From: Phytophthora sp. 'mugwort'
Taxonomy: Eukaryota > Oomycota > Peronosporomycetes > Peronosporales > Peronosporaceae
Assembly: GCA_033558025.1 (NCBI GenBank)
Contig: JAUCEF010000013.1
Location: forward strand, 427,001 to 491,000
DNA length: 64,000 nt
Reading direction: 5' to 3'
Shown here: piece after piece, positions 20,801 through 30,717 of the stretch
How positions within the stretch are numbered: the first letter of the stretch is position 1
How the letters are laid out: every line of letters begins with the position of its first letter
Notes under the pieces: model-generated
Databases searched by the model: none
Told to the model about the DNA's origin: nothing
The model's input: only the letters and a program-made list of their open reading frames with translations
Program-made: the position numbers and the translations under genes

Positions 20801-23758
20801 ATGAGCTCCGCTACCGGCGGCGGCGTCTCCGCGACGGCCATGAACGCCTCGGCTGAGAGCGACGTGGATCTCATGCGCACGATCCTAGGTGAGCATGTGC
20901 CACAGAGCGTCATCCTGACGTGTCTCAACGCCTGCGCCTTCGACGTGAGCGCTGCTCTGAACTGGTATTTCGCTGAGGTGGCATCGTCTCATGCGGTTGC
21001 GGCGTCCTCCTCGCTCGTACACCGGCCACTGGGACTGGATGAGGCTCCGTCGTCCCCAGTCGTGCCCAGTATCCAGTCGGGACTCAGTCTCACGTTGCAC
21101 CCACGCGCCATGGAGGGAATGGTGAGCAAGTCGGAGGCCTATTACGCCACACTCACACGGGGCGACCCAGCCTACGACATGCTCACGCCCAGTAACGACA
21201 AGTTCCTGACCATCCGCTTGCGCAAACGCGGCTGGCGCACCGGCACCTTCCTGGGGATGCCGTCACCCGCCACGCAAAGACCTTTCTTTTCCAACGGAGA
21301 CGTCGTCACGCTCGAGTGCAACGGGCTTTGGCTCAAGGCCAGCTCCCTCAACAAGATGCTGCAATGGAAGGCCCCATCTGAGGACGACCGCAACAAGTTC
21401 GTGATCAGAGGCCTGCCACTGGGCAAGAATCTGGCCCCTGGGGATTATTTTTTCCTCACCAGCTACAAGTGGAAGGACAAGGAGATTGTGCGCAAGGACG
21501 AACGCCCCGTCGGCATCAGCAGCTACAATACGAACGTGCACCGCTGCTTCTTGGGCCTTGAGCGTATTAAAACGTAAGCATTTGATACCGACTACTGTCC
21601 CTGCAATGCTAACTTCTACTTGTCGTTTCTGATGCTACTGCACAGGGCCAACCAGCGCTTGTATCTGTACACGAAACTCACGCAGAACGCGCTCAAGAGT
21701 CTGCCGAGACCCGACGACCCGATCGATGTCAACCACCTCACAATCAGCGTCATGGGGACGCCCATGTCGACGGGGAGTATCACTTTGCGAGAGCAGTCAC
21801 ACTCAGTACGTGGTATCCTGGATAATAGGTGGACGTGATACTATCTAAACGTTTTTTATTGCTGCTGCAGCGGCGGAAGGACTCCATTTCCGACGAGATT
21901 CAGCTCACAAATGCCAAGATCGAGCAGATGGCTAATATCATTGGCACGGATGTATCTCGTGATCGTCTTGCCAACTTTCTCGATGGCGCTGGCGGAGACG
22001 TGCAGGTCGCACTGGAACATTATTTCATGAGTGTATCGAAGGAGACTGGATCGACCTCAGCATCAGCTGCCACATTAACGAGTGCAGCCCCATCAGCACA
22101 GATTCAAGTCGTGGAGTCAGCAGCTGCCCTAGAGGAGGCTCAAGCTCGTGCACACGCTGAAGCCCAAGCCAACCACGACCGTCGGCCGCTTAGCCAGCTC
22201 ATTTTAGGCATTCCATCCATCGCCGAACCGCTACCGTTACCAAGCACAGAGCCGGTATCGATTCCGCTCTCTAATGCTACTACAAAAACCAAGCATGGAG
22301 TTGTATTGACGCCCCCACGACCCCCGTCAGTTGACGTCACTAGTACATTTGTTGGAGAACCGTCACCTGGTATGCCCCCTCCAGTACCGTCTCCCTGTCC
22401 GTCGCCAATTCCGCCTTCTGTCAATTCACTATCAGATACCGGCATGGTTCCTGTTTCAATACCCGCCAGTGACGGAGCTTCTGTGCCTCGAATCACGGAA
22501 GACGAAGTGTTTGTCGACACAACGGACTATACAAAACACCAGAATCAAATGGAGCAGCACATGACCCAACAGGAGCAGCTAATAACTCACCCAGAACAAC
22601 AAGACCATGGGTCAGACACAATGACCGAGGCAGAAAGAGGACGAGCAGAGGCGCTTACAATTCAGGACTTTGAAATGCTGAGTGTACTGGGCAAGGGCAG
22701 CTTTGGTGCTGTGATGCTCGTACGCTTCAAGAAGGACGGGCGAGTATTCGCTCTTAAGATTATCAAGAAAAACAACATGGACCAAGCTGACGTGCAAAAC
22801 GCCATGGAAGAGCGACAGATTTTGCAACGGATTCATCATCCGTACATTTGTGGACTCGTTTTTGCGTTCCAGACGAATGAACGACTGTATTTGGGAATGA
22901 AATATTACGCAGCTGGAGATTTGTTTTACCACCTGAACATGAAGGGCCGATTGAGTGTCAAGGACGCGAAATTGTACGGAGCAGAACTCGTGCTGGCTAT
23001 TTCGTATCTTCACGAATTAAACATTCTTTATCGCGACCTCAAGCCTTCCAACGTCATGATTGATTCAGAAGGTCATATTGGAGTGGTCGACTTTGGTCTG
23101 TCCAAACAACACATTTATGGGAGCAGTTTTGGTGTCAAGACATTGTCAGGCACGGCTGAGTATGTAGCTCCAGAAGCGCTGGCCCAATCTGCCGACGGCT
23201 CTCGCAATTACGGCAAGGCTTACGACTGGTGGAGTCTTGGTGTTGTTATTGTATGTCATTGTGTTTGTTTAATTGATTGTATTTGGAGTTTATTGCTGAC
23301 TTTATCGTTGTTATTGATGCGTTTCTTCCTGTTGCTTTCAGTACGAAATGCTTGTTGGCGAGTCCCCTTTCTACGATGAGAATGAGCACAAAATGCTGAG
23401 CCGAATTGCGTATTCCGATGTCGTGTTTCCGTCGGAATTCCCACGTGATGCCTACGATCTGGTCAAAGGATTGCTGTGCAAGGACCCGAAGCAGCGACTT
23501 GGCTCGGAGCGCGTGGGCGGCGTGGACGCGATTAAGCGCTGCCGCTTTTTTAGGCATATTGACTGGGACAAGCTCGTGAGGCGAGAAGTCAAGGCCCACT
23601 GGACACCAAAGCTCAGCGGCGAGACCGATACAAGATACGTGGACCCCGAGTTTATTGACGAGGGGCCGCCTTCAGCAGCATACGATCCAAGTGCAGACTC
23701 TGGCAACTCCCTCAGCAAGCGCTTCAGTCAATTTTCATTCAATTACAACCTCGGATGA
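20801..23758 (+). CDS. UBA-like/UBA-like/AGC-type protein kinase
   Basis: Four exons: 20801-21573, 21646-21805, 21871-23250 and 23342-23758, 909 residues, all introns GT-AG (GTAAGC...CACAG, GTACGT...TGCAG, GTATGT...TTCAG). Residues about 20-60 are a UBA/CUE-like three-helix segment (DVDLMRTILGEHVP... ALNWYF). Residues about 125-290 form an unrecognised beta-rich domain (FLTIRLRKRGWRTG, GDYFFLTSYKWKD). A second UBA-like segment is at about 325-365 (IEQMANIIGTDV... ALEHYF). A Pro/Ser-rich linker follows. The kinase has Gly-loop GKGSFGAV from 585, Lys607, YRDLKPSN with Asp700, DFG from Asp718, a T-loop TLSGTAEY and APE at 744-746. An AGC hydrophobic motif FSQFSF at 899-904 is the likely phosphorylated tail. 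Serine/threonine kinase activity is expected; the pathway is unknown. Confidence 0.85.
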
Positions 23759-23874
23759 GACCGTGGATAGTGACGGGAGTACACACAAACAAACAGATTT
23801 CAGCGCTTTGCCTTGCCAAATGGAAGTTCTGCGACCCGTTTGCACCTCTGTTTAATGGCAGAGGCTTCTCATGC

Positions 23875-24921
23875 TCAGGTCTCGGACTTCAAAGGGCGGT
23901 TCATGAGGACGTCCTGGAGCTGCTCGCGTTTGACGTGGCCCTTGATCATCGCGTTGACGGTGCGGAAGATGGGCAGATCGAGGCCGCACTGCTCGGCGAA
24001 GTAGACGGCGACCTCGGCCGTCGGCACGCCCTCGACGGTGGTCTCCCGTAGCAGGTCCTCGGCCTTCTCACCTCGGATGAGGCGCAGACCGAACGTCCGG
24101 TTACGCGAGAGGCTGCCAAAGGCCGTGAGCATGAGGTCACCGATGCCTGACAGGCCCGAGATGGTCATCGGCTGGCCACCCATAGCCAGACAGAGCTTCT
24201 GCAGCTCGAGCGAGCTGCGGGTGACATAGGCCGCGAGCGTGTTAATGCCGTAGCCAGCGCCCTCCACCATCCCGGCGCCGATGGCCAGCGGGTTCTTAAG
24301 CGCGCCACCAAGTTGCACGCCCACGATGTCCTGCGAGCTGTAAATGCGGAAGTCGATGGTGGACAGACGACGCTGCACATAGACGGCGTGGTAGAGCAGC
24401 TTGGAGGCCACGACGACGGCCGACGGCGCGTTGTTCATGAGCTCGAGCGCGAAGGACGGACCTGAGAGGAAAGCCAACGGCTGGTCACGCTGTAGCGCCT
24501 CGAGGATCGGATCGGCCAGCAGCTGCTTCGTCTTGAGGTACAATCCTTTGCACGTGATGACCAGCACGGCGTCGGTCGGGATGTCGTCGCGGTGCTGCGC
24601 CAGGAAGGCGGGCGCGAGCTGCGCCGGCAGACACACGATCACCATCTTGGCGCCGGCGGTGGCCTCGGCCACGGACGTCGTGGCGCGGATATTGGGCAGC
24701 AGTTCGAACTGCGGGAACACGCGCGGACTGCGGTGCGTCTCGTTAATTGCCTGGACCACGTCCTCGTCGCGCGCGTAGATGACGACGTCGTGTTTGCGCC
24801 GCGCTGCCAGCGTCGACATGGCGATACCGAACGCGCCGGCGGCCAGTACCGCCACCTTCACCTTCTCCACCTCAGCCGAGGGCATGCCAGCCATGGTCGC
24901 GCCGCCCAAAGAGCCTTCCAT
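23875..24921 (-). CDS. gpsA: NAD-dependent glycerol-3-phosphate dehydrogenase, GpsA type
   Basis: It interconverts dihydroxyacetone phosphate and sn-glycerol 3-phosphate, linking glycolysis to glycerolipid synthesis. There are 348 residues from the ATG at 24921. The upstream GTG-initiated extension is excluded because the initiator at 24951-24969 lies inside it. The Rossmann motif reads VLAAGAFGIAM, with Ala in place of the first Gly of GxGxxG. Family motifs follow: SGPSFALEL, GALKNPLAIGAGMVEG (with the catalytic Lys), ISGLSGIGDLMLT, SLSRNRTFG and TVEGVPTA. These fit the bacterial/plastid GpsA branch. There is no targeting peptide, so it is probably cytosolic. It converges with the kinase gene (116 bases between stops). 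Confidence 0.9.
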   Translation of the reverse strand: MEGSLGGATMAGMPSAEVEKVKVAVLAAGAFGIAMSTLAARRKHDVVIYARDEDVVQAINETHRSPRVFPQFELLPNIRATTSVAEATAGAKMVIVCLPAQLAPAFLAQHRDDIPTDAVLVITCKGLYLKTKQLLADPILEALQRDQPLAFLSGPSFALELMNNAPSAVVVASKLLYHAVYVQRRLSTIDFRIYSSQDIVGVQLGGALKNPLAIGAGMVEGAGYGINTLAAYVTRSSLELQKLCLAMGGQPMTISGLSGIGDLMLTAFGSLSRNRTFGLRLIRGEKAEDLLRETTVEGVPTAEVAVYFAEQCGLDLPIFRTVNAMIKGHVKREQLQDVLMNRPLKSET

Positions 24922-24950
24922 GCTGCTGGTTTGATGTGCTGCAGCAGATG

Positions 24951-24969
24951 TTCGAAAGTGAATGAGATA
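24951..24969 (-). promoter_or_regulatory. Initiator of the GpsA-type gene
   Basis: The minus strand reads TATCTCATTCACTTTCGAA, a good match to the oomycete initiator, 30-48 bases before the ATG at 24921. Its TCATTCACTTTCGAA differs by one base from a box in the family A LTRs. Confidence 0.6.
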
Positions 24970-26071
24970 CACTTTTTATCGACGAGACTGTGTGCATTCT
25001 GGTAAAATCGCTTTTATCTCAAATAAATACACTTATCACTTTAAATTTGCTGTTTCCATTGATATTGACAGGCTTAGCTTTATTCCAAACGCAGCCAGTA
25101 GACGCTTTTGCGGCAATTTGTGTGTTGCAGATGCATAATCCGTGTTGACAAATATGCCAACGACTTGCAACACATAGGAAGGAGGCCGGTGGTAGTTCAC
25201 CTACATGGATAATAGCAGGAATATGCGTCGTACACATGGGTGAAGTATTACTTCGAGGTAGCACCAAGTCTTCTAGGTAGCTAAATTAAATCTGTGGTCC
25301 GTCCTACTAGGGTTAAAGCGTCATCCTTTCCAACACAGGAGATTCTGGTCGAATATGACAAGTTGAAGTCAGATTTCTGGCTTGTACTTTTGGCCTTCGT
25401 CTTTGTGTTTAATGCATTTTTGCTTCATCAATGTGACTCACGTACAATATGCGTGACAGCGACGCGTCAAGTATGATATTTAACAGGCAATCGAATCTTT
25501 ATCTGGAAACGTACCGATTTCTACGGTTCAATCAGCAGCCACCCGTTTCCCGTCAATCGTCGCTCCCATCAAGTTCACTTTATCTTTTGGCCGAAGCTCC
25601 TTCCCAATCTTGTTGTATGTCTTTTAATACATCTTCCCCAGTGACGAAACTAGACGGGGGCGCAGGTCTCTATGGCCCGCTGCCCTTCAAGTCGTTCCAG
25701 CACCGTCTTCCCGGCGGTGTCCGCTCTTTAGTTGGAGTGCACCTCAGGTGCACGCTGATAGCACCTTATCTTCTCTCCGAGGGAAAGATCTTCTGTATGT
25801 CTTGCAGGCTCGCAGCGCTGCCTCTCCTCCCCTGTGAAGGTGTGTGGGCCTCATGGAGCTCGTCTCCCTCGCTATATGAGTGCTACCCGTCGGCTGTTGG
25901 TTTTCAACGGTGATTTCGACGGGTCTCCCACTGCAGAGCGCGTGCGGGCCGAGAGCGATCAAACCAGATTCATAGTACCCTTGTGGCGCACTTACCGCCC
26001 TTGTGTCTCCATATGCTGGAACATTTCCTCGCCTCTTTACATTCTAGTAGTAGTATTACACGTACTGTCGC
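24970..26071. other. Intergenic, no supported gene
   Basis: About 1.1 kb between the dehydrogenase and the bZIP-like gene. A 154-codon plus-strand frame at 25449-25913 overlaps a minus-strand frame and has no recognisable domain. Part of 25560-25900 could be decayed repeat DNA. Confidence 0.45.
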
Positions 26072-27076
26072 TCACAGCAACTGCCTGGGCAGCTTGTGCT
26101 GTCGTTGTGCGGCCTTCTCGGCGTCGGTCGCCGCCTGCCAGTGCCCGTCTGTAGTCATGATCGAGGACTGATGCACGTGGATGGCGGCCGATGGGCTGTG
26201 CAGCACCCTGAGCAGTGTGGATATGAGGTTCACACGCGACTCGAAGGCGAACACGCGGCCATGCTGATCGAAGTTGAGCACCAATTCCGTTGGCAGGCAG
26301 CCTCTGCTGCCCACAAGGGTCTTGACGAGCTCGCGCTCGTGCGAATCCCATTGCGAGTGTGTGAAAAGTGCTGGATACAGAAACTTGAGCGTATCCTGTG
26401 TGAACGTCACGTTCAGCTCACCATTGGCATAGACCGTCACGGCACAGCGCGGGTCGTCGTCGTTGTCAATGAGCCGCGCTGTGGTAAGCTGGAAGGTCAG
26501 CCCCTGATGGAAGGTCGTGTACTTCTCCCACTGGTCCATAAAGGCTTCGATGCCCTCGAAGTCTCGGCATAGGATGTCCGGGCGGAAGACGCTAGCCATG
26601 AAGCGGTCCGTCGTGGCGCTCCGCTCGCCGTCCGCCGGGTTGTAGCCGTGCACGAGTTGCAGGAAGTACTCGCGCGTGAGGTCCAGCGCCACGGCCGAGC
26701 TGTTGGCGCGCCAGAGTAGCGTGGCCGAGTCGCGCAGCAGCGCCGAGCGCTCCAGCGACGCGATGTGAGCCTGTAGTGAGCGGATAGACGCGTCCAAGCA
26801 AGCGTCCTCGTGCTCCGGCTCGACCTCTACCTCGAGCCGTCTAGCTCTCGCATCCTGGTGCCGTCTGGACGCGCAGTTGCGCGGTTGTGGCGGGCGTCGC
26901 CGTCGGTGGAGGGCGAAGTCTGTGCTAGCAGCTCTCTCCGAGGGCGAGTGCCGCTGGCGATGCCGCAACGTCACTACGCGGGCGAAGCGGCGTGCCAGCT
27001 GCCGAGCGACATTCGAACCCTGCTGCTGCAGCTCTGGCTCAGGCGGAGACAGCGGGCCGAGGAAAAGCGGTAGCAT
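26072..27076 (-). CDS. Oomycete bZIP-like transcription factor candidate
   Basis: A 334-residue product from the ATG at 27076 (MLPLFLGPLSPPEPE). The frame is open for 110 codons further upstream, but that part is basic low-complexity sequence, so this start is a best guess. Residues about 80-130 carry a basic stretch (RNCASRRHQDARARR) followed by LDASIRSLQAHIASLERSALL, which could form a short coiled coil. The C-terminal half has ANSSAVALDLTREYFLQLVHGYNP, FEGIEAFMDQWEKYTTFHQGL, a beta-rich region and FDQHGRVFAFESRV. This layout is what I recall for oomycete bZIP proteins, in which an unusual basic region precedes a conserved C-terminal domain. DNA binding is inferred; the basic region is atypical. 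Confidence 0.5.
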   Translation of the reverse strand: MLPLFLGPLSPPEPELQQQGSNVARQLARRFARVVTLRHRQRHSPSERAASTDFALHRRRRPPQPRNCASRRHQDARARRLEVEVEPEHEDACLDASIRSLQAHIASLERSALLRDSATLLWRANSSAVALDLTREYFLQLVHGYNPADGERSATTDRFMASVFRPDILCRDFEGIEAFMDQWEKYTTFHQGLTFQLTTARLIDNDDDPRCAVTVYANGELNVTFTQDTLKFLYPALFTHSQWDSHERELVKTLVGSRGCLPTELVLNFDQHGRVFAFESRVNLISTLLRVLHSPSAAIHVHQSSIMTTDGHWQAATDAEKAAQRQHKLPRQLL

Positions 27077-28128
27077 GTGGATGTAGGATTGCGCCAGCTG
27101 TACACGCGGCCGTGTGCGCAGAAGTAAGAGTGGGCTATTTCTTAGGCTAGGTCCACACTCTCTGATAGCAATCCGCCGAATGCTGACAGCACGTTGCCGC
27201 GCCTTCCTTCTCGCTCGACGGGGCTGTCCCAACGCTGAAACGATCGCTTTCCCCTGCCTGTTGCCTTGGACAAGGCTCGTTGTGATGATGGCCTCGCTCG
27301 TCAAGCACCATGTACGGAATTTTAGTCGCGCTTGGCAGTCAAGCACGGCTATTATAGTTCTAATAATCACGTATTGTAGAAGATAACGCCGGGACACCAC
27401 TTCCACTATAATGTGTTACCGGTAATAGCGGAATCTTCAGATAGATTTCCGCCATCGCCTCTGCTTTTTCGCCCACATCTGACTTCTGACTGAGAAAGCA
27501 GTCTGCGTGGACTCACTCCCACGCCGTCTCGTAGTGCGGGTTTAACGGTAGATCGGATCTCATGAGACCCCTCCTGCCACGTTGACGAGACTTGCGGATG
27601 AGTTCCCCATCAGTTGCCATGGCGAAGATCCTGCTCGTTCAATCGTCGACCAGATCGTCCTCGTCACCTTCATACAACACGCGCATGATGCTGATCAGGG
27701 TCATTTGTGTGCCTCAACGTAATACCATACAAGAGCGATGATCTCTGCGTTTCGCCTCCACTATACCTCCTGTCAGTAGCAAAATCTGTCGACCTGGCAA
27801 AAAAAAATTTTGTAGTGCATATAAAGGGGTCGTTTTATGCATGTCTAAACTGAATCTGTACGAAAATACATGTATGTGCGACAATTGTATCGTACAAATT
27901 GATTATTGTCACCATTCGAGGTAAAAAATGAATCAGGATACCGGTACCGTATCCGACTTATAACCAGATCTCAATTTTCCCAATAACCAGATCTCCATTT
28001 TCTCAAGGCCCCAGCAAATACGGCAAGCTGCTCTTTCTCCGAAGAACGGTGATCCGGATCAGAGATGGAAAGATGACTGACAGCGTAGAGATGCGACCAC
28101 CTGCTGTACAGTAAGTGGTCAGTAGCTA
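27077..28128. other. No supported gene
   Basis: Only short frames. The part near 27780-28216 may include the unrecognised 5' LTR of the family D element, since the primer-binding site at 28217 is preceded by CCCAACA, but no second copy is available to define the LTR. Confidence 0.4.
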
Positions 28129-28195
28129 GGATGCGAACTGGAATCTCGCTTTCCCTTTAACCAAGTCGACCTCAGTGCGCTAACAGTGCGACCGA
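28129..28195 (-). repeat. Possible tRNA-derived SINE head
   Basis: On the minus strand an A-box-like TTAGCGCACTGAGG (28170-28183) is followed 30 bases later by a B-box-like AGTTCGCATCC (28129-28139), the spacing of a tRNA internal promoter. The full cloverleaf does not fold, so it is not a functional tRNA. A tRNA-related SINE or a chance match are the options. Confidence 0.35.
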
Positions 28196-28216
28196 TCCGA
28201 GGATCGTATCCCAACA

Positions 28217-30717
28217 GGTTATGAGCCCAAATGTCCAAAGCCATTGACGAGGCTGCTCGTGACGACGCGCCAGCGCCGACGCCAGCACCCGTTACAAGTC
28301 ACGAATTGGTATGGCAGACGATGTTGAAGAGGAGAGCGCCGCCGTTGATAACGAAAGGGGCAACGACAACAACCCCGGCGACCGTGCACTATAAGCTGGG
28401 GACAACATGGCAGAGCTGCTGATTCTCCTGCGAGGTGTCGCTGGAAGGCTCGAACTACTCGAGGAGTCGCAGTAGAAGCTGGAGAAGAAGTTGGTGGAAG
28501 ACGAGATGAAGCGTCCACGCAACGTCGACCACCCAATGATGCCGCCCATGAACTCCAGCCTGTTCGCCTCAGGACTCGGAAGAGGAACACGCATGCACTT
28601 GGACTCTCTGGGCAGCTCCTCACACACGCCGCTCACAACTACCCCGCGCAGGCCGGTGGCTGCGCCCCAGTACTTTGGGCAGCAGCAACCAGGCTATGGA
28701 ATGCCGACGTCCGACCTGCAGCATCTCTATGCAGCGGCTCAATGTGCTCAAGCTGGGCAACCCGCAGCAGCAGTCCCACAACAAGGACGCCCAAGCACGT
28801 GCAGGTGCCGGAAGGCTTCCGACGCAGGACAATGGGGCAGCAGTGAGGTATCCGTACGCCCGCCAGAAGAAGGCGATCCGCCCGTTCAACGGCACGGAGT
28901 TGTATGTAGGGCTGGGATCTGGATTTCTCGAGTGGGGCCGAAGGTTCGAGAGGTAAGTTGCTCTCGCTCAGTCGGCACGGTTTCGTGTGGCCGGAAGACG
29001 TGAAGGTTGACCTGTTAGGTCACTACCTATCAGGAACAGCGGAACGGTACTACAACAAGCAGGTCGAGGCCTGGTGGACGCAGCTGCCGACGCTGCAGTA
29101 CGTGATGGAGCGAATGTTGAAAGCTTTCAAAACAAACATCACTCCGGCCCAAGCGATGAAACTGTAGACAGCGCCGAAGAACGGCAAACGGCCGTGGCCT
29201 GACCACTACATGTATTTGGCGGCCATTTCAGAGGCTTGTGGTGGCGGGGCAGATTACCTTGTTCTGAATAATATAGTACAGTATGATTCCGTGGACCTGC
29301 GTACGGTGCTAATGGCCAAGGTAGGCGGGACCAGGACGGACTATCTGCAGCAGGCAGAGGAGTTAGCGCACTTCGCGCAGTCTTGGGAGCTGGAACCGCG
29401 AAACACAGAAACCTCGGTAGAGAGGTGGTTAGTGCCGTGGCTGAGCGCCGTAGTAAGGAGACGCGGATTTGCCATAAGTGTGGCAAGATTGGACATCTTC
29501 GTGCGGCGTGTCCGGAACAAGCTGGAAATGGAGCTCGTAGGGCAGATCTCACGCTGGCAGTGGGGGAAACGTCCGACGAGTCGACGTGACGTGGATCCTG
29601 GGCAGTGGGTCCAGCCGGCACCTGGTCAACGATGCGTCGTGGATGGACGAGGTCGAGGCGTGCGAAGGCGAGTGTCTGCAGCCGGACGGAGAACCGCTCC
29701 GCGTCTGCAAGAAAGGGACGTTGACACTCGGGGTTACGGCGTGTGGTGTGTAGCAGACTGCTAAACTCACGGACTTGTACTACGCCGAGAACGTGGTGCA
29801 CAACCTGATCTCGTATGGGCAGCTGGACAAAAGGGATACACATTAGCCCATAGAGACGGACGACAAGTCGTGGCCGCTAAAACTGGAGGGTAGTGTAGCG
29901 TTCGACGTGGAGCTGCGTCGGAACGTGCTAGTTGTGCGTGCCATCGTAGAGAGAAGAGAGATCCCATCGGGGTGATAATGGCGGCGCTGGACCAGGCTGT
30001 CGCTGAGCCGGTGGAGAGGTCGAGTGGCGTGCAGAGAGGCACGCTGGTAGACTTCCACAAGCGTTTCGGGCACCTTAATTACGACACAGTTGAGAGGCTG
30101 GCCCGGGACCCGAGCACGGGGATTGTGCTCACGGATCATCGATGCGTCAACTGTCTGACCTATGCGCAGGGCAAGCAGGCGAAGAACAGGCAATCGCAGA
30201 AGGACACTGGAGATCGCTCACCGATAGACCGAGTGGGTGGTGTGATCTGTTCGGACTTAAAGGGATCCATGACCCCAAGAGACAGGCAGAACAATCGCTA
30301 TACGATCAACTTCGATCCCAAGAGTAACTATTGTCGGGTTTTCCTGGCGCGCACAAAGGACGGAGCAGCGAAGCAGTTCGAGCATTTATTTTATCTTCTT
30401 CGAGAAGCGATTTGATTGCCGCATCCACGTGCTGCGGACGGACTCTGGAGGCGAGTACTAGAACTTCGACTTGTTTTGTAAGCGTACGCGGGTGGCTCGG
30501 CAGTACAGTGAGGTACGCAACCAAGCCAGCAATGGTAAGGCGGAAAGGATGAATAGGACGATTGTGAACATGGCCCGATGCATGATCTTTGCGTGTGGGC
30601 TGCCGCTCAATTTCCTGGGGACGTGGTCCAGTATGCTGCCTACATACTGAACAGGACGTCAACGAGCTCCAGCCAAGGGCGATAATCTCCTATTAAGGTT
30701 CTGACGAAGCAGATTAG
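28217..30717 (+). mobile_element. Copia family D element, decayed and 3' truncated
   Basis: It starts with the primer-binding site GGTTATGAGCCCAA at 28217. Pieces in several frames follow in normal copia order. Gag is at about 28860-29167 ([15 protein letters not shown]). The zinc knuckle CHKCGKIGHLRAAC is at 29470-29511. The protease reads WILGSGSSRHLV from 29592, with Gly where the catalytic Asp should be. The pre-integrase zinc motif is FHKRFGHLNYDTVERL (about 30050). Integrase follows (ICSDLKGSM, LRTDSGGEY, ERMNRTIV), up to about SPIKVLTKQI at 30710. At 30718 it is cut by reversed family B sequence. Many stops and frameshifts show that it is old. It is only distantly related to A, B and C. 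Confidence 0.85.

Noticed and set aside
24922..24972. N-terminal extension of the dehydrogenase
   Set aside because: It begins with GTG and contains the initiator element; the ATG at 24921 gives a normal family length.
25449..25913. 154-codon plus-strand frame
   Set aside because: No domain, low-complexity Ser/Leu content, and overlapping minus-strand frames; more likely chance or decayed repeat.
28129..28195. Functional tRNA gene
   Set aside because: A- and B-box-like sequences exist, but acceptor and anticodon stems do not form; kept only as a possible SINE.
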